A stretch of 64,000 bases of DNA from Boseongicola aestuarii (GTDB lineage: Bacteria > Pseudomonadota > Alphaproteobacteria > Rhodobacterales > Rhodobacteraceae): NCBI RefSeq assembly GCF_900184815.1, contig NZ_FXXQ01000004.1:62001-126000 (forward strand), read 5' to 3'. The notes under the pieces were generated by a model. The model did no database searches, had not been told where the DNA came from, and was given only the letters and a program-made list of their open reading frames with translations. The translations under genes and the position numbers were made by a program. Positions 1 through 8,566 of the stretch are shown here, in pieces. The stretch's first letter is position 1. The number at the start of each line of letters is the position of its first letter.

Positions 1-431
1 CTGATGCGGTAACACTGCGCCTTGCGTGCCAGGCGGCACTGGTGATGTCGGCCATTGCCGTCGGCGTCACCATGGCCGTTTTCCTGCTTCTGCCCGAAAC
101 CTTGATCGGCGCCTTCATTGACCCCAGCGACCCAGACCGCCTAGAAATCCTTGCTGTAGGGACGGTCTTGTTGGCATTGGCCGCGCTTTTCCAAGCCGTC
201 GACGCGGGGCAGGTCATGGCGCTTGGGATGCTACGCGGCGTGCAGGACACGCGCGTTCCTATGATCATGGCCGCCTTCAGCTATTGGGTTGTTGGCGTCC
301 CGTGTAGCTATGTCCTTGGATTCACTCTGGGTCTGGATGGGGTCGGCATCTGGCTCGGTCTCTCTGTCGGCCTGGCGGTTGCCGGCGTGTTGCTTCAGAT
401 GCGTTTCTGGACGCGTCACGCGCGCATCTAG
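1..431 (+). CDS. MATE family efflux transporter, C-terminal part
   Basis: Partial gene: the reading frame is already open at the left edge (codons in phase from base 3), and about 142 residues are visible. They contain several hydrophobic helices separated by short loops, and a Q-x-x-x-x-G-x-L-R-G-x-x-D-T segment followed by a Y/W/G-rich helix, typical of the C-terminal half of NorM/DinF-type multidrug and toxin extrusion exporters. These inner-membrane antiporters exchange cationic compounds for Na+ or H+. The stop overlaps the stop of the convergent ptsP by 4 bases. The substrate cannot be inferred. Confidence 0.8.
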   Translation, partial: DAVTLRLACQAALVMSAIAVGVTMAVFLLLPETLIGAFIDPSDPDRLEILAVGTVLLALAALFQAVDAGQVMALGMLRGVQDTRVPMIMAAFSYWVVGVPCSYVLGFTLGLDGVGIWLGLSVGLAVAGVLLQMRFWTRHARI

Positions 432-2689
432 GCGCGGTCCACCTTGGTGCGAAGCCATTCCATCACGTCGCCGCGCACCGATTGCACCCCGGACTCCCGA
501 GAGGCGTCGATCATCTTTTTTGCCTCGGTCAGGTCGACCCGTCGCAACAGATGCTTGACCGGCCCGATGGATGCCGGGCGCATGGACAATGCGCGCAGAC
601 CCATCGCCGCAAAGCACAAGGCTTCGATCGGCCGGCCCGCGTCTTCGCCGCAGAAACTGACCGGCGTGCTTGTTTCGGCGCAGCGTTCGACGATTTTTTC
701 GATGAAAGTCAGATAGCTGACGTTCAGCGTATCATAGCGTCGACGCACCCGTTCGTTCTCGCGATCCGCGGCAAAGAAGAACTGTTTCAGATCATTCCCG
801 CCGATTGAAATAAAATCAGCCATTTCAAAGAATTGCCGCGGCGCGAACGCAAGGCTTGGTGTCTCCAACATGGCCCCGACCCGCACCGTCTCCGGCAACA
901 CATGCCCCAGTTTCTTTTCGCGCTCCAATTCGCTGAAGACATGCTCGCGCGCCTGTTTGAACTCGTCGAACTGCGCGACAAACGGGAACATCACTGTCAA
1001 CGGACGTCCTTTGGTCGCCCGGATCAGGGCCTGCAACTGCATCCGCATGACGCCCGGTTTATCAAGGCCCACCCGGATCGCGCGCCACCCAAGTGCTGGG
1101 TTCGGTTCGTCCTCGCGCTTCATGTAGGGAAGCACCTTGTCCGAACCGATATCAAGCGTGCGAAACACCACGGGCTTCCCCTTGGCCGCATCCAGAACGC
1201 GCGTATAAATCGCCGCCAATTCTCCGCGCCGTGGCACTTTCGAACGGATGAGAAACTGCAATTCCGTGCGGAAAAGCCCGACCCCTTCGGCGCCCGAATT
1301 TTCCAGCGACGGCAGATCGGCAATCAATCCGGCGTTCATATGAAGCGCGACAACCGCACCGCATTTTGTCTGCGCTGGCAGGGACTTGAGCCCCGAGTAC
1401 CGTTCCTGTGCCTTGGCCTGCATCGCAATCTTGTCGCGGAAGGCCGCCACCACCGTGTCGTCGGGCCTTAGATGCACAAGCCCCTGATCACCGTCCACCA
1501 TGACGTGATCGCCGTTCAGCGCCTCGGTCGCGACCTTGGCCGCATGGATGATCAACGGAATGGCCCATGCCCGCGCTACGATCGCGGCATGACTGCCAAC
1601 CGAGCCTTGCTCCAGCACGATGCCCTGCAACCGTTCGCGACCATAATCCAAAAGTTCGGCCGGCCCGATATTGCGCGCCACCAGAATAGCCTTGTCCGGT
1701 AAGGCGGCGCCAGTGTCCCTGCCTTGCCCTGTGAGGATACGCAAAAGCCGGTTTGACAGATCGTCAAGATCGTGCAGACGCTCGCGCAGATAGGCGTCAG
1801 GCACCTGACTCATGCGGGTGCGCGCGGCGGATTGTTCTTTTTCTACAGCAGCTTCGGCAGAAAGCCCGGCGGCGATGTCTTCCTCCATCCGCCGCAGCCA
1901 GCTGCGGGAATTGGCGAACATCCGGTAGGCTTCCATAACTTCGCGCTGGTCCTTATCCGCAGTTTCGTTGCTGACCGAACTCAGCATATCGTCCACAGAC
2001 ATGCGCAATTTGTCGACGGCTTCACGCAGCCGTTTGGTTTCGATCTCGGGGTCGTCGGCGATCGGATTGGCAATGACGACCCGTGGCTCATGAAGCCAGA
2101 CATAACCCTCTGCGACGCCTTCCTGGCCCACGCTTCCGCGGAACATCACAGGCAGGGTGTGGCGTGCCCGAAGCGCTTCGCCTTCCCCGACAAAAGCGCC
2201 AAGCTCGGTCATTTCGGCCAGAACCATGGCAACTACTTCCAGCGCATAGACTTCGTCTTCGAAGAAGACGCGCGCCTCCTTGGACTGGACGACCAGTACT
2301 CCCAGTCGCTCGCCAAGGCGCTGAATTGGTACGCCACAGAAGGACGAATAGACCTCCTCGCCGGTCTCGGGCATGTACCGGAAGCCCTTTGTCGCAGGCG
2401 CATCGGCGGTATTGATGACCTTGCCGGTGCGCGCGACGCGCCCGACCAGACCTTCGCCAAGCCGCATGCGCGTCTGGTGTACGGCGTCTGGCTTCAGGCC
2501 CTCGGTGGCACAAAGCTCAAGCGTTTCTTCGTCGCGAAACAAATAGATCGAACACACCTCGGTCTGCATCGAAGAGGCAATAAGCTGCGTGATCCGGTCA
2601 AGGCGCGCCTGACCGGCACTGCTTTCAGCCAGCGCTTCGCGCAGCCTGCCAAGAAGCTTACGGCTTTCGCTTTCGATTGGGTCAGCCAT
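428..2689 (-). CDS. ptsP: PtsP, GAF-containing phosphoenolpyruvate-protein phosphotransferase (EI-Ntr)
   Basis: A 753-residue protein with an N-terminal GAF sensor (about 15-165), an enzyme I helical domain (about 180-300), the phosphohistidine swivel segment G-S-V-G-S-H-A-A-I with His367 as the likely phosphorylated residue, and a C-terminal PEP-binding TIM barrel (about 430-720; G-A-E-G-V-G-L-F-R-T and G-G-N-D-L motifs). It matches the length and order of EI-Ntr, which passes phosphate from PEP to NPr in the nitrogen-related regulatory PTS. That system controls transport, polymer storage and stress responses rather than sugar uptake. No ptsO/NPr or EIIA gene is in the window. The start ATG at 2689 gives the usual M-A-D N-terminus. 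Confidence 0.95.
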   Translation of the reverse strand: MADPIESESRKLLGRLREALAESSAGQARLDRITQLIASSMQTEVCSIYLFRDEETLELCATEGLKPDAVHQTRMRLGEGLVGRVARTGKVINTADAPATKGFRYMPETGEEVYSSFCGVPIQRLGERLGVLVVQSKEARVFFEDEVYALEVVAMVLAEMTELGAFVGEGEALRARHTLPVMFRGSVGQEGVAEGYVWLHEPRVVIANPIADDPEIETKRLREAVDKLRMSVDDMLSSVSNETADKDQREVMEAYRMFANSRSWLRRMEEDIAAGLSAEAAVEKEQSAARTRMSQVPDAYLRERLHDLDDLSNRLLRILTGQGRDTGAALPDKAILVARNIGPAELLDYGRERLQGIVLEQGSVGSHAAIVARAWAIPLIIHAAKVATEALNGDHVMVDGDQGLVHLRPDDTVVAAFRDKIAMQAKAQERYSGLKSLPAQTKCGAVVALHMNAGLIADLPSLENSGAEGVGLFRTELQFLIRSKVPRRGELAAIYTRVLDAAKGKPVVFRTLDIGSDKVLPYMKREDEPNPALGWRAIRVGLDKPGVMRMQLQALIRATKGRPLTVMFPFVAQFDEFKQAREHVFSELEREKKLGHVLPETVRVGAMLETPSLAFAPRQFFEMADFISIGGNDLKQFFFAADRENERVRRRYDTLNVSYLTFIEKIVERCAETSTPVSFCGEDAGRPIEALCFAAMGLRALSMRPASIGPVKHLLRRVDLTEAKKMIDASRESGVQSVRGDVMEWLRTKVDRA

Positions 2690-2768
2690 CGGTCCCGCTT
2701 GTCACCAAGGCGCGACTTCTGCCGCGCAATGGCTCAACTACACCATACCTGCACCAAAAGAGAAACGC

Positions 2769-3800
2769 TTAATGGCCCGGGTTTTCGCCAAGAATGCGCT
2801 TCAAAACCGAGCTGCGCGACACTTGGCCAATCGGCGCGCGATCATCGACCACTACAACCGGCGCGCCGCCCTCGAGAACCGACTTGATCACATCCGATAT
2901 TTCGCCGTCCGCATCTATCATGCCCTCGGCCGAGCTGGTGATCGGTTCCATGACATCGCGGGCGCAAAGCACGCCGAGAGGGTTCATGTGAGCTACGAAG
3001 TCCGCCACGTATTCATTTGAAGGATTTGAATAAATATCGCGCGGGGTGCCCCATTGAACAATGCGCCCGCCTTCCATTATTGCGATCCGACCTCCCAGTT
3101 TGAAGGCCTCATCCAGATCGTGACTGACGAAAATGATCGTCCGATTCAGACGCTCCTGAAGCTCAAGAAGCTCATCCTGAAGGCGCGTCCGGATAAGCGG
3201 ATCAAGCGCGGAAAATGGTTCGTCCATCAACAGAATCGGCGCGTCCGTCACGAAGGCGCGTGCAAGGCCGACGCGTTGCTGCATGCCGCCGGAAAGGTCG
3301 CCGACCTTGCGGTCTGCCCAATCGGACAGCCCGACCAGTTCCAGTTGCTGATCCACCTTTTCGCGCCGGGCTTTCGGGCTCATCCCGCCAAGTTCAAGTC
3401 CAAGCCCGACATTGTCACGCACCGTGCGCCAGGGAAGGAGGCCAAACTGTTGAAACACCATGGCGATCTTGTTCAAACGCATATGCCGCAAGGTCGCGGC
3501 ATCGGCGTTGGTGACATCGACTTGCGAGTCGCCGTCTGCCACAATCACGCGTCCGCGGCATACCGGGTTCAGACCGTTCACCGCGCGAAGCAGCGTCGAC
3601 TTCCCCGACCCGGACAGCCCCATCAACACCAGGATCTCGCCCGGCTCGACCTGAAGCGAACAATCGTGGACACCAAGCACTTGCGACGTGCGGGTCTGGA
3701 TTTCCGCGCGTTCCAGACCCTGGTCCATGAGTGGCAGCGCCTGTTCAGGTTCGCCTCCGAACACTATGGAAACATTGTCGAATGTGACGGCAGCGCTCAT
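2769..3800 (-). CDS. choV: Choline ABC transporter ATP-binding protein ChoV
   Basis: A 343-residue ATPase of the glycine betaine/choline (ProV/ChoV) group. Visible are Walker A G-L-S-G-S-G-K-S-T, the signature L-S-G-G-M-Q-Q-R, Walker B followed by D-E-P-F-S-A-L-D, and a C-terminal CBS-like regulatory region. The frame stays open upstream to 4031, but that part overlaps the permease. The ATG at 3800 is preferred because it forms an ATGA overlap with the choW stop and starts directly before the conserved N-terminus. It energises high-affinity choline uptake with ChoW and ChoX. Confidence 0.93.
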   Translation of the reverse strand: MSAAVTFDNVSIVFGGEPEQALPLMDQGLERAEIQTRTSQVLGVHDCSLQVEPGEILVLMGLSGSGKSTLLRAVNGLNPVCRGRVIVADGDSQVDVTNADAATLRHMRLNKIAMVFQQFGLLPWRTVRDNVGLGLELGGMSPKARREKVDQQLELVGLSDWADRKVGDLSGGMQQRVGLARAFVTDAPILLMDEPFSALDPLIRTRLQDELLELQERLNRTIIFVSHDLDEAFKLGGRIAIMEGGRIVQWGTPRDIYSNPSNEYVADFVAHMNPLGVLCARDVMEPITSSAEGMIDADGEISDVIKSVLEGGAPVVVVDDRAPIGQVSRSSVLKRILGENPGH

Positions 3801-4630
3801 GATTTTTCCACCCGTAGCATACGGTCCAGCACAATCGCGACGACCACGATGATGAACCCACTTTCGAACCCCAGCGATGTGTTCACCTGATTGAGCGCCC
3901 GCACGACAGGCACGCCAAGTCCATCGGCCCCAACAAGGGCCGCGATCACGACCATCGACAGCGACAGCATGATCGTCTGGTTCAGGCCAGCCATGATCTG
4001 CGGAAAGGCATAGGGTAATTCGACCTTCCAAAGCGTCTGACGCGGGGTGGCCCCAAATGCCTGAGCCGCTTCCAGCAAGGGCGCTGGCGTGGTCGACACC
4101 CCTAGGTGTGTCAAGCGGATCGGAGCGGGCAGGACGAAGATCACAGTCGCGATAAGCCCCGGCACCATGCCAATCCCGAAGAACACAATGGCGGGGATCA
4201 GATAGACGAACGTCGGCAAGGTTTGCATCAGGTCAAGAACGGGACGCGCCCAGGCATAAAGATTGGGGCGATGCGCCATTGCGATGCCAATGGGCACGCC
4301 GACTCCCATGCAAACGACGCAGGCCGACAGAACAAGCGTCAGGCTTTCGGTGGTTTCCTCCCAATACCCCTGATTGAGGATGAAAAGGAATCCGAGGAAA
4401 GTCAGAAGGGCAGGTTTCCAGCTCCTTTGGAGAGCATAGGTTATGCCGACAAAAAGCAGGATGATGACAATTGGGTTCGGCGTTTGCAGCACCCACAGGA
4501 TGGCATCGATCATCGCCTCCAGCAGGTCTGACAACGCATCGAAAAAGACCGCACCGTTGATTTGCAGCCAGTCGAAGACCGACGCTGCCGCATTTCCGAC
4601 CGGTATCTTGTTTTCCGTAAGCCATTCCAT
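3797..4630 (-). CDS. choW: Choline ABC transporter permease ChoW
   Basis: A 277-residue inner-membrane permease with about six hydrophobic helices and the E-A-A-x-x-x-G-A-T-x-x-Q-x-L-W loop (EAA motif) that contacts the ATPase. Its sequence and its place before choV fit the ProW/ChoW family. It overlaps choV by 4 bases. Its partner choX is not directly upstream: a glutathione transferase on the opposite strand separates them, so choWV needs its own promoter or some other means of expression. The region just before the start codon can form a short hairpin (listed separately). Confidence 0.92.
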   Translation of the reverse strand: MEWLTENKIPVGNAAASVFDWLQINGAVFFDALSDLLEAMIDAILWVLQTPNPIVIILLFVGITYALQRSWKPALLTFLGFLFILNQGYWEETTESLTLVLSACVVCMGVGVPIGIAMAHRPNLYAWARPVLDLMQTLPTFVYLIPAIVFFGIGMVPGLIATVIFVLPAPIRLTHLGVSTTPAPLLEAAQAFGATPRQTLWKVELPYAFPQIMAGLNQTIMLSLSMVVIAALVGADGLGVPVVRALNQVNTSLGFESGFIIVVVAIVLDRMLRVEKS

Positions 4631-4632
4631 TG

Positions 4633-4650
4633 GACAAGGTCCCCCTTGTC
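4633..4650. promoter_or_regulatory. Inverted repeat over the choW ribosome-binding region
   Basis: Direct reading shows a 7-base stem, GACAAGG (4633-4639) and CCTTGTC (4644-4650), with a 4-base loop. On the choW strand it lies 3-20 bases upstream of the ATG, and its centre is the purine tract AAGGGGGA that would serve as Shine-Dalgarno sequence. Folding in the mRNA would sequester the ribosome-binding site. The structure is seen; any regulatory role is inference. Confidence 0.35.
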
Positions 4651-4703
4651 GCTACTTTGGCGCGGACGACGGCAATTGAAAAGCAGAGATAAGGCTGGAC
4701 CGC

Positions 4704-5342
4704 ATGATCGATCTTTACACGTGGACAACCCCGAACGGGCGTAAGCTCTCTATTCTGCTCGAGGAACTTGGGATCGATTATGAGGCTCACGGGGTCGACC
4801 TCGCCAAAGGCGAACAAAAGACGCCCGCGTTCCTGGCAATCTCGCCGAACGGCAAGATCCCCGCCATACGTGATCGGGCAACGGGTCAGGCGGTCATGGA
4901 GTCCGGTGCGATCATGCTCTGGCTGGCCGAAAGGGAGGGGCGCTTTCTTGGCGCGCCCGGCGACAAGGCGTCGGTTCTGGAGTGGCTTATGTGGCAAATG
5001 TCCATGCAGGGTCCCGCGTTGGGCCGCATCCACCAGTTCGCGAAATACGGCAATCCTCTGGGTGAGCCCGCCGAGACCATGGCCCGTGCTCAGGGGGCCC
5101 AAGTTTATCAGGACCTCAACGCCCGTCTAGCCGGGCGCGACTATGTCGCCGGTGCGGGGCAGGGTGTTTACACGATTGCCGATATGGCGATCTGGCCGTG
5201 GGTCTCGCGCTTTGAATGGCACGAGATCAATCTTGAGGACTATCCTCATGTCCTGAAATGGTACCGCCGGCTCGCAGAGCGGCCGGCGGTCCAGCGCGGG
5301 TACCACGTCCCGCACTTTGTCAACGAAGTGCCTATGCCTTAA
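4704..5342 (+). CDS. Glutathione S-transferase family protein (YfcG/YghU-like)
   Basis: A 212-residue protein with an N-terminal thioredoxin-fold GST domain (Y-T-W-T-T-P-N-G-R-K near the start, then S-P-N-G-K-I-P-A-I and the glutathione-binding E-S-G-A-I) and an all-helical C-terminal domain. This pattern is closest to the bacterial Nu-class enzymes YfcG/YghU, which act as disulfide-bond oxidoreductases or peroxidases with glutathione. ATG 4704 follows a purine-rich AAGG. The gene sits between choX and choW on the opposite strand, and its stop overlaps the choX stop by 3 bases. A link to choline metabolism is not evident. Confidence 0.88.
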   Translation: MIDLYTWTTPNGRKLSILLEELGIDYEAHGVDLAKGEQKTPAFLAISPNGKIPAIRDRATGQAVMESGAIMLWLAEREGRFLGAPGDKASVLEWLMWQMSMQGPALGRIHQFAKYGNPLGEPAETMARAQGAQVYQDLNARLAGRDYVAGAGQGVYTIADMAIWPWVSRFEWHEINLEDYPHVLKWYRRLAERPAVQRGYHVPHFVNEVPMP

Positions 5343-6259
5343 AGGCCAAGTGCGCCTTTCACAGCCATCATGCCGTCGCTTCCGTCTTTCGCGGTAACGC
5401 CGTCCAGCCATCCTGAAAGCACGTCCGTATTGGCCGTAAGCCACGCAGTGGCGGCATCATCAGGATCTTCGCCGCCGTCCAGAATTGCGCCCATGATCTC
5501 GTTCTCCATAGCCAGCGAGAACTCAAGGTTTTGCAGCAGCTTTCCGACATTCGGGCAGGCATCGACAAAGCCGGCCGTAGTGTTGGTGAAGACGCTTCCT
5601 TCCGAGCCGAACCACTCTTCTCCGCCAGTCAGATAAGTCATTTCGATGTTGGCGTTCATCGGATGCGGTTCCCAGCCGAGGAAAATCACAGGTTCGCCGC
5701 GGGAATCGAGTCGTTTCGCTTGGGCCAGCATGCCTTGCTCCGAACTTTCGACGAGCTGCATTGCGCTAAGGCCGTAGGTGTCGGCTTCGATCAGATCGAG
5801 GATCAGTCGATTGCCGTCATTCCCCGCCTCGATACCGAAAATCTTGCCGTCCAGAGCATCGGCATGGGTGGCGATGTCGGCGAAATCTCTGATCCCAAGC
5901 GCGGCGCCTGCCGCATTTGTGGCCAATGTATATTTCGTGCCATCCAGGTTCGAACGAACGGTATCCACGGTCCCGGCCTCGCGGTAGGGAGCGATATCAG
6001 CTTCCATTGTCGGCATCCAGTTGCCCAGGAAGACGTCGATATCCCCTTGCGCAAGCGATGTATAAGTCACCGGAACCGAGAGAATCTTGATGTCCGTTTC
6101 ATAGCCGAGGGCTTCAAGAACAATCGTGGTCGCTGCCGTCGTTGCGGTGATGTCCGTCCAGCCGACGTCTGAGAATGTGACGGTGTCACAGTCAGCCAGC
6201 GCTGGCGATGCAGCCAGAATGGCCAAGGCGGATAGAGTGGATTTCAAATGCATGTGCAT
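5339..6259 (-). CDS. choX: Choline-binding periplasmic protein ChoX
   Basis: A 306-residue substrate-binding protein of the OpuAC/ProX type with an N-terminal signal peptide (cleavage near A-L-A-D). Tryptophan-bearing segments D-V-G-W-T-D, L-G-N-W-M-P-T and F-L-G-W-E-P-H-P-M-N are spaced as in ChoX, where aromatic residues form the cage for the quaternary ammonium group. It should deliver choline to ChoWV. It is transcribed divergently from betI, with a palindrome (6276-6289) between the two genes that is a good BetI operator candidate. Confidence 0.92.
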   Translation of the reverse strand: MHMHLKSTLSALAILAASPALADCDTVTFSDVGWTDITATTAATTIVLEALGYETDIKILSVPVTYTSLAQGDIDVFLGNWMPTMEADIAPYREAGTVDTVRSNLDGTKYTLATNAAGAALGIRDFADIATHADALDGKIFGIEAGNDGNRLILDLIEADTYGLSAMQLVESSEQGMLAQAKRLDSRGEPVIFLGWEPHPMNANIEMTYLTGGEEWFGSEGSVFTNTTAGFVDACPNVGKLLQNLEFSLAMENEIMGAILDGGEDPDDAATAWLTANTDVLSGWLDGVTAKDGSDGMMAVKGALGL

Positions 6260-6275
6260 TCCCCCTGTTTTGTTG

Positions 6276-6289
6276 ATTGACGAGTCAAT
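6276..6289. promoter_or_regulatory. Probable BetI operator between choX and betI
   Basis: A perfect inverted repeat ATTGAC-GA-GTCAAT, with two more outer pairs (TT at 6273-6274 and AA at 6291-6292). It lies 17 bases upstream of choX and 47 bases upstream of betI. BetI-type TetR repressors bind palindromes with TTGA/TCAA half-sites and autoregulate, releasing DNA when choline is present. The palindrome is seen; assignment to BetI rests on its position and the family. Confidence 0.6.
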
Positions 6290-6335
6290 TAAAAACCAGA
6301 TACCCCGTTATCGGAATTCCAACATAGAGAAAACC

Positions 6336-6911
6336 ATGCCCAAGCTCGGAATGGAACCGATAAGACGCGCAGCCTTGATTGACGCGACGATCGCTGAGAT
6401 CGGCGCGACAGGTTCACTGGACGTTACCGTGGGGCAGATTGCGCGGCGTGCGGGTGTTTCGTCGGGACTGGCGCACCATTACTTCGGGGGCAAAGAGGAC
6501 ATTCTTCTGGCTGCGATGCGCCATGTCATGCGCGAATACGCGCGCGAGGTGCTGAATGGACTTCAGCGTGCCAACACGTCACTGGCGCGGGTCGAGGCTA
6601 TCGTGAAGGGCAGCTTTGCGATCTCGAATTTCCGCGAAGATACAATCGCGGCATGGCTGAATTTCTATGTGCTGGCGTTGTCTTCCGCGCCTGCGCGGCG
6701 CTTGCATCGCATATATGCAGCGCGGTTGCGCTCGAATCTCAGTCATGCGCTTCGCCCTTTGGTGGAAAGCCGCGCGCCTGATCTTGCCGCCCGCACCGCC
6801 GCACTTATCGACGGGCTTTATCTCCATCAGGGATTGGCGGAAGCGCCGCCGGACGGCGAAGCAGCAACGCGTCACGTGATGCAGTTTGTCGAACGCGAGA
6901 TCGGAGGCTGA
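6336..6911 (+). CDS. betI: BetI, choline-responsive TetR-family repressor
   Basis: A 191-residue TetR-family protein. The N-terminal helix-turn-helix (about 28-55) carries [15 protein letters not shown] and H-H-Y-F-G-G-K, close to the BetI consensus, and the length is normal for BetI. The frame is open upstream to 6126 inside choX, but ATG 6336 gives the family N-terminus [11 protein letters not shown]. It is followed after one base by betA and lies opposite choX, so it probably represses both directions until choline is available. Confidence 0.93.
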   Translation: MPKLGMEPIRRAALIDATIAEIGATGSLDVTVGQIARRAGVSSGLAHHYFGGKEDILLAAMRHVMREYAREVLNGLQRANTSLARVEAIVKGSFAISNFREDTIAAWLNFYVLALSSAPARRLHRIYAARLRSNLSHALRPLVESRAPDLAARTAALIDGLYLHQGLAEAPPDGEAATRHVMQFVEREIGG

Positions 6912-6912
6912 T

Positions 6913-8565
6913 ATGCAGGCAGATTATGTGATCGTCGGGGCAGGTTCGGCAGGATGCGCGATGGCGTATCGCCTTTCCGAGGCCGGACATTCGGTTCTGG
7001 TCATAGAATATGGCGGCACTGACATAGGTCCGTTCATCCAGATGCCGGCGGCGCTGAGTTATCCGATGAATATGTCGCGGTATGACTGGGGTTTCATGAG
7101 TGCGCCGGAACCGCATCTGGGCAACCGTAGGCTGGTCGTTCCGCGCGGCAAGGTGATTGGCGGGTCGTCGTCGATCAACGGAATGGTCTATGTGCGTGGC
7201 CATGCAAGCGACTTCGACACATGGGCGCAGATGGGCGCCACGGGCTGGAGCTATGCCGATGTGCTTCCATATTATCTGAGGCTGGAGAATTGGCACTCGA
7301 AGTCTGGTGGGGACCCGACATGGCGCGGCAACGATGGTCCGCTTCATGTGTCGCGGGGGCCGCGCAAAAATCCACTTTATCATGCGTTCGTCGAAGCCGG
7401 ACGGCAGGCCGGCTACCAGACGACGGACGACTACAACGGCGAGCAACAAGAAGGCTTTGGACCTTTCGAGCAAACGGTTTGGAAGGGGCGGCGATGGTCC
7501 GCCGCGAATGCCTATCTTCGTCCTGCGCTGAAGCGCGAGAACTGCAATCTGATCCACGGCCTCGTGCAACGTGTTGTTATCAAAGACGGACGTGCCGTGG
7601 GCGTCGCGGTTGAGCGCGGCGGCAAGGTCGAAATGATCCGCGCCAACAAGGAGGTCATACTTGCGGCCTCCTCAATTAATTCGCCCAAACTGCTGATGCT
7701 TTCGGGCATCGGTCCCGCCGAACATCTGGCCGAGCATGGCATTGACGTCGTCGCGGACCGCTCAGGGGTCGGGCAAAACCTGCAAGATCATCTGGAAGTC
7801 TATTTTCAGATGGCCGCCAGCCAGCCCATAACGCTGTTCCGCTATTGGACGCTTTTCTGGAAAGGCGTGCTTGGCGCGCAGTGGCTCTTGAGCAAGACCG
7901 GTCTCGGGGCATCAAATAACTTTGAAAGTTGCGGTTTCATCCGCAGCCGCGCAGGCGTGGAATATCCGGATATCCAGTTCCATTTCCTGCCGATGGCCGT
8001 GCGGTATGATGGCAAGGCCGCCGCCGAAGGGCATGGGTTTCAGGCCCATGTCGGCCCGATGCGCAGCCCGTCGCGAGGGGTTGTGACACTTGCTTCATCA
8101 GACCCAAAGACAGCCCCGAACATTCAGTTCAACTACATGTCCACCGAGCAGGACTGGGTCGATTTCAGGCGCGCGGTGCGTCTGACGCGCGAGATATTCC
8201 AGCAGGAGGCTTTCAAGCCTTTCGTAAAGCACGAAATTCTTCCCGGAGACGCGGCAATCAGTGACGATGATATTGACACATTCATTCGCGAGCACGCCGA
8301 GAGCGCCTATCACCCGTGCGGAACATGCCGGATGGGCAACGCTGCCGATCCGGGCGCGGTCGTTGATCCAGAGTGCCGGGTCATTGGAGTCGAGGGCCTC
8401 CGCGTCGCAGACAGTTCAATCTTCCCGCAGATCACCAACGGCAACCTTAATGCGCCGTCAATCATGGTTGGCGAAAAGGCCGCCGACCACATTTTGGGAA
8501 AGATGCTGCCGCAAGACACCCGTGCGCCTTGGATCCACCCGGACTGGCAGACAGAACAGCGCTAA
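6913..8565 (+). CDS. betA: BetA, choline dehydrogenase (GMC oxidoreductase)
   Basis: A 550-residue FAD-dependent GMC oxidoreductase, the usual BetA length. It has the dinucleotide-binding [10 protein letters not shown] at the N-terminus, the GMC signature around [13 protein letters not shown], and the C-terminal active-site region H-P-C-G-T-C-R-M-G. It oxidises choline to betaine aldehyde and can continue to glycine betaine, feeding electrons to the respiratory chain. ATG 6913 has GGAGG at 6903-6907. It is probably co-transcribed with betI. No betB (betaine-aldehyde dehydrogenase) lies beside it. Confidence 0.94.
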   Translation: MQADYVIVGAGSAGCAMAYRLSEAGHSVLVIEYGGTDIGPFIQMPAALSYPMNMSRYDWGFMSAPEPHLGNRRLVVPRGKVIGGSSSINGMVYVRGHASDFDTWAQMGATGWSYADVLPYYLRLENWHSKSGGDPTWRGNDGPLHVSRGPRKNPLYHAFVEAGRQAGYQTTDDYNGEQQEGFGPFEQTVWKGRRWSAANAYLRPALKRENCNLIHGLVQRVVIKDGRAVGVAVERGGKVEMIRANKEVILAASSINSPKLLMLSGIGPAEHLAEHGIDVVADRSGVGQNLQDHLEVYFQMAASQPITLFRYWTLFWKGVLGAQWLLSKTGLGASNNFESCGFIRSRAGVEYPDIQFHFLPMAVRYDGKAAAEGHGFQAHVGPMRSPSRGVVTLASSDPKTAPNIQFNYMSTEQDWVDFRRAVRLTREIFQQEAFKPFVKHEILPGDAAISDDDIDTFIREHAESAYHPCGTCRMGNAADPGAVVDPECRVIGVEGLRVADSSIFPQITNGNLNAPSIMVGEKAADHILGKMLPQDTRAPWIHPDWQTEQR

Positions 8566-8566
8566 T

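Noticed and set aside
1772-2887. Long open frame on the plus strand, opposite ptsP
   Set aside because: The minus strand encodes a complete, motif-bearing PtsP; the plus frame has no recognisable domain and runs past the ptsP start. It is a shadow of GC-rich codon bias.
3054-3890. Long open frame on the plus strand, opposite choV and the end of choW
   Set aside because: Both minus-strand genes show clear ABC motifs; the plus-strand translation has none.
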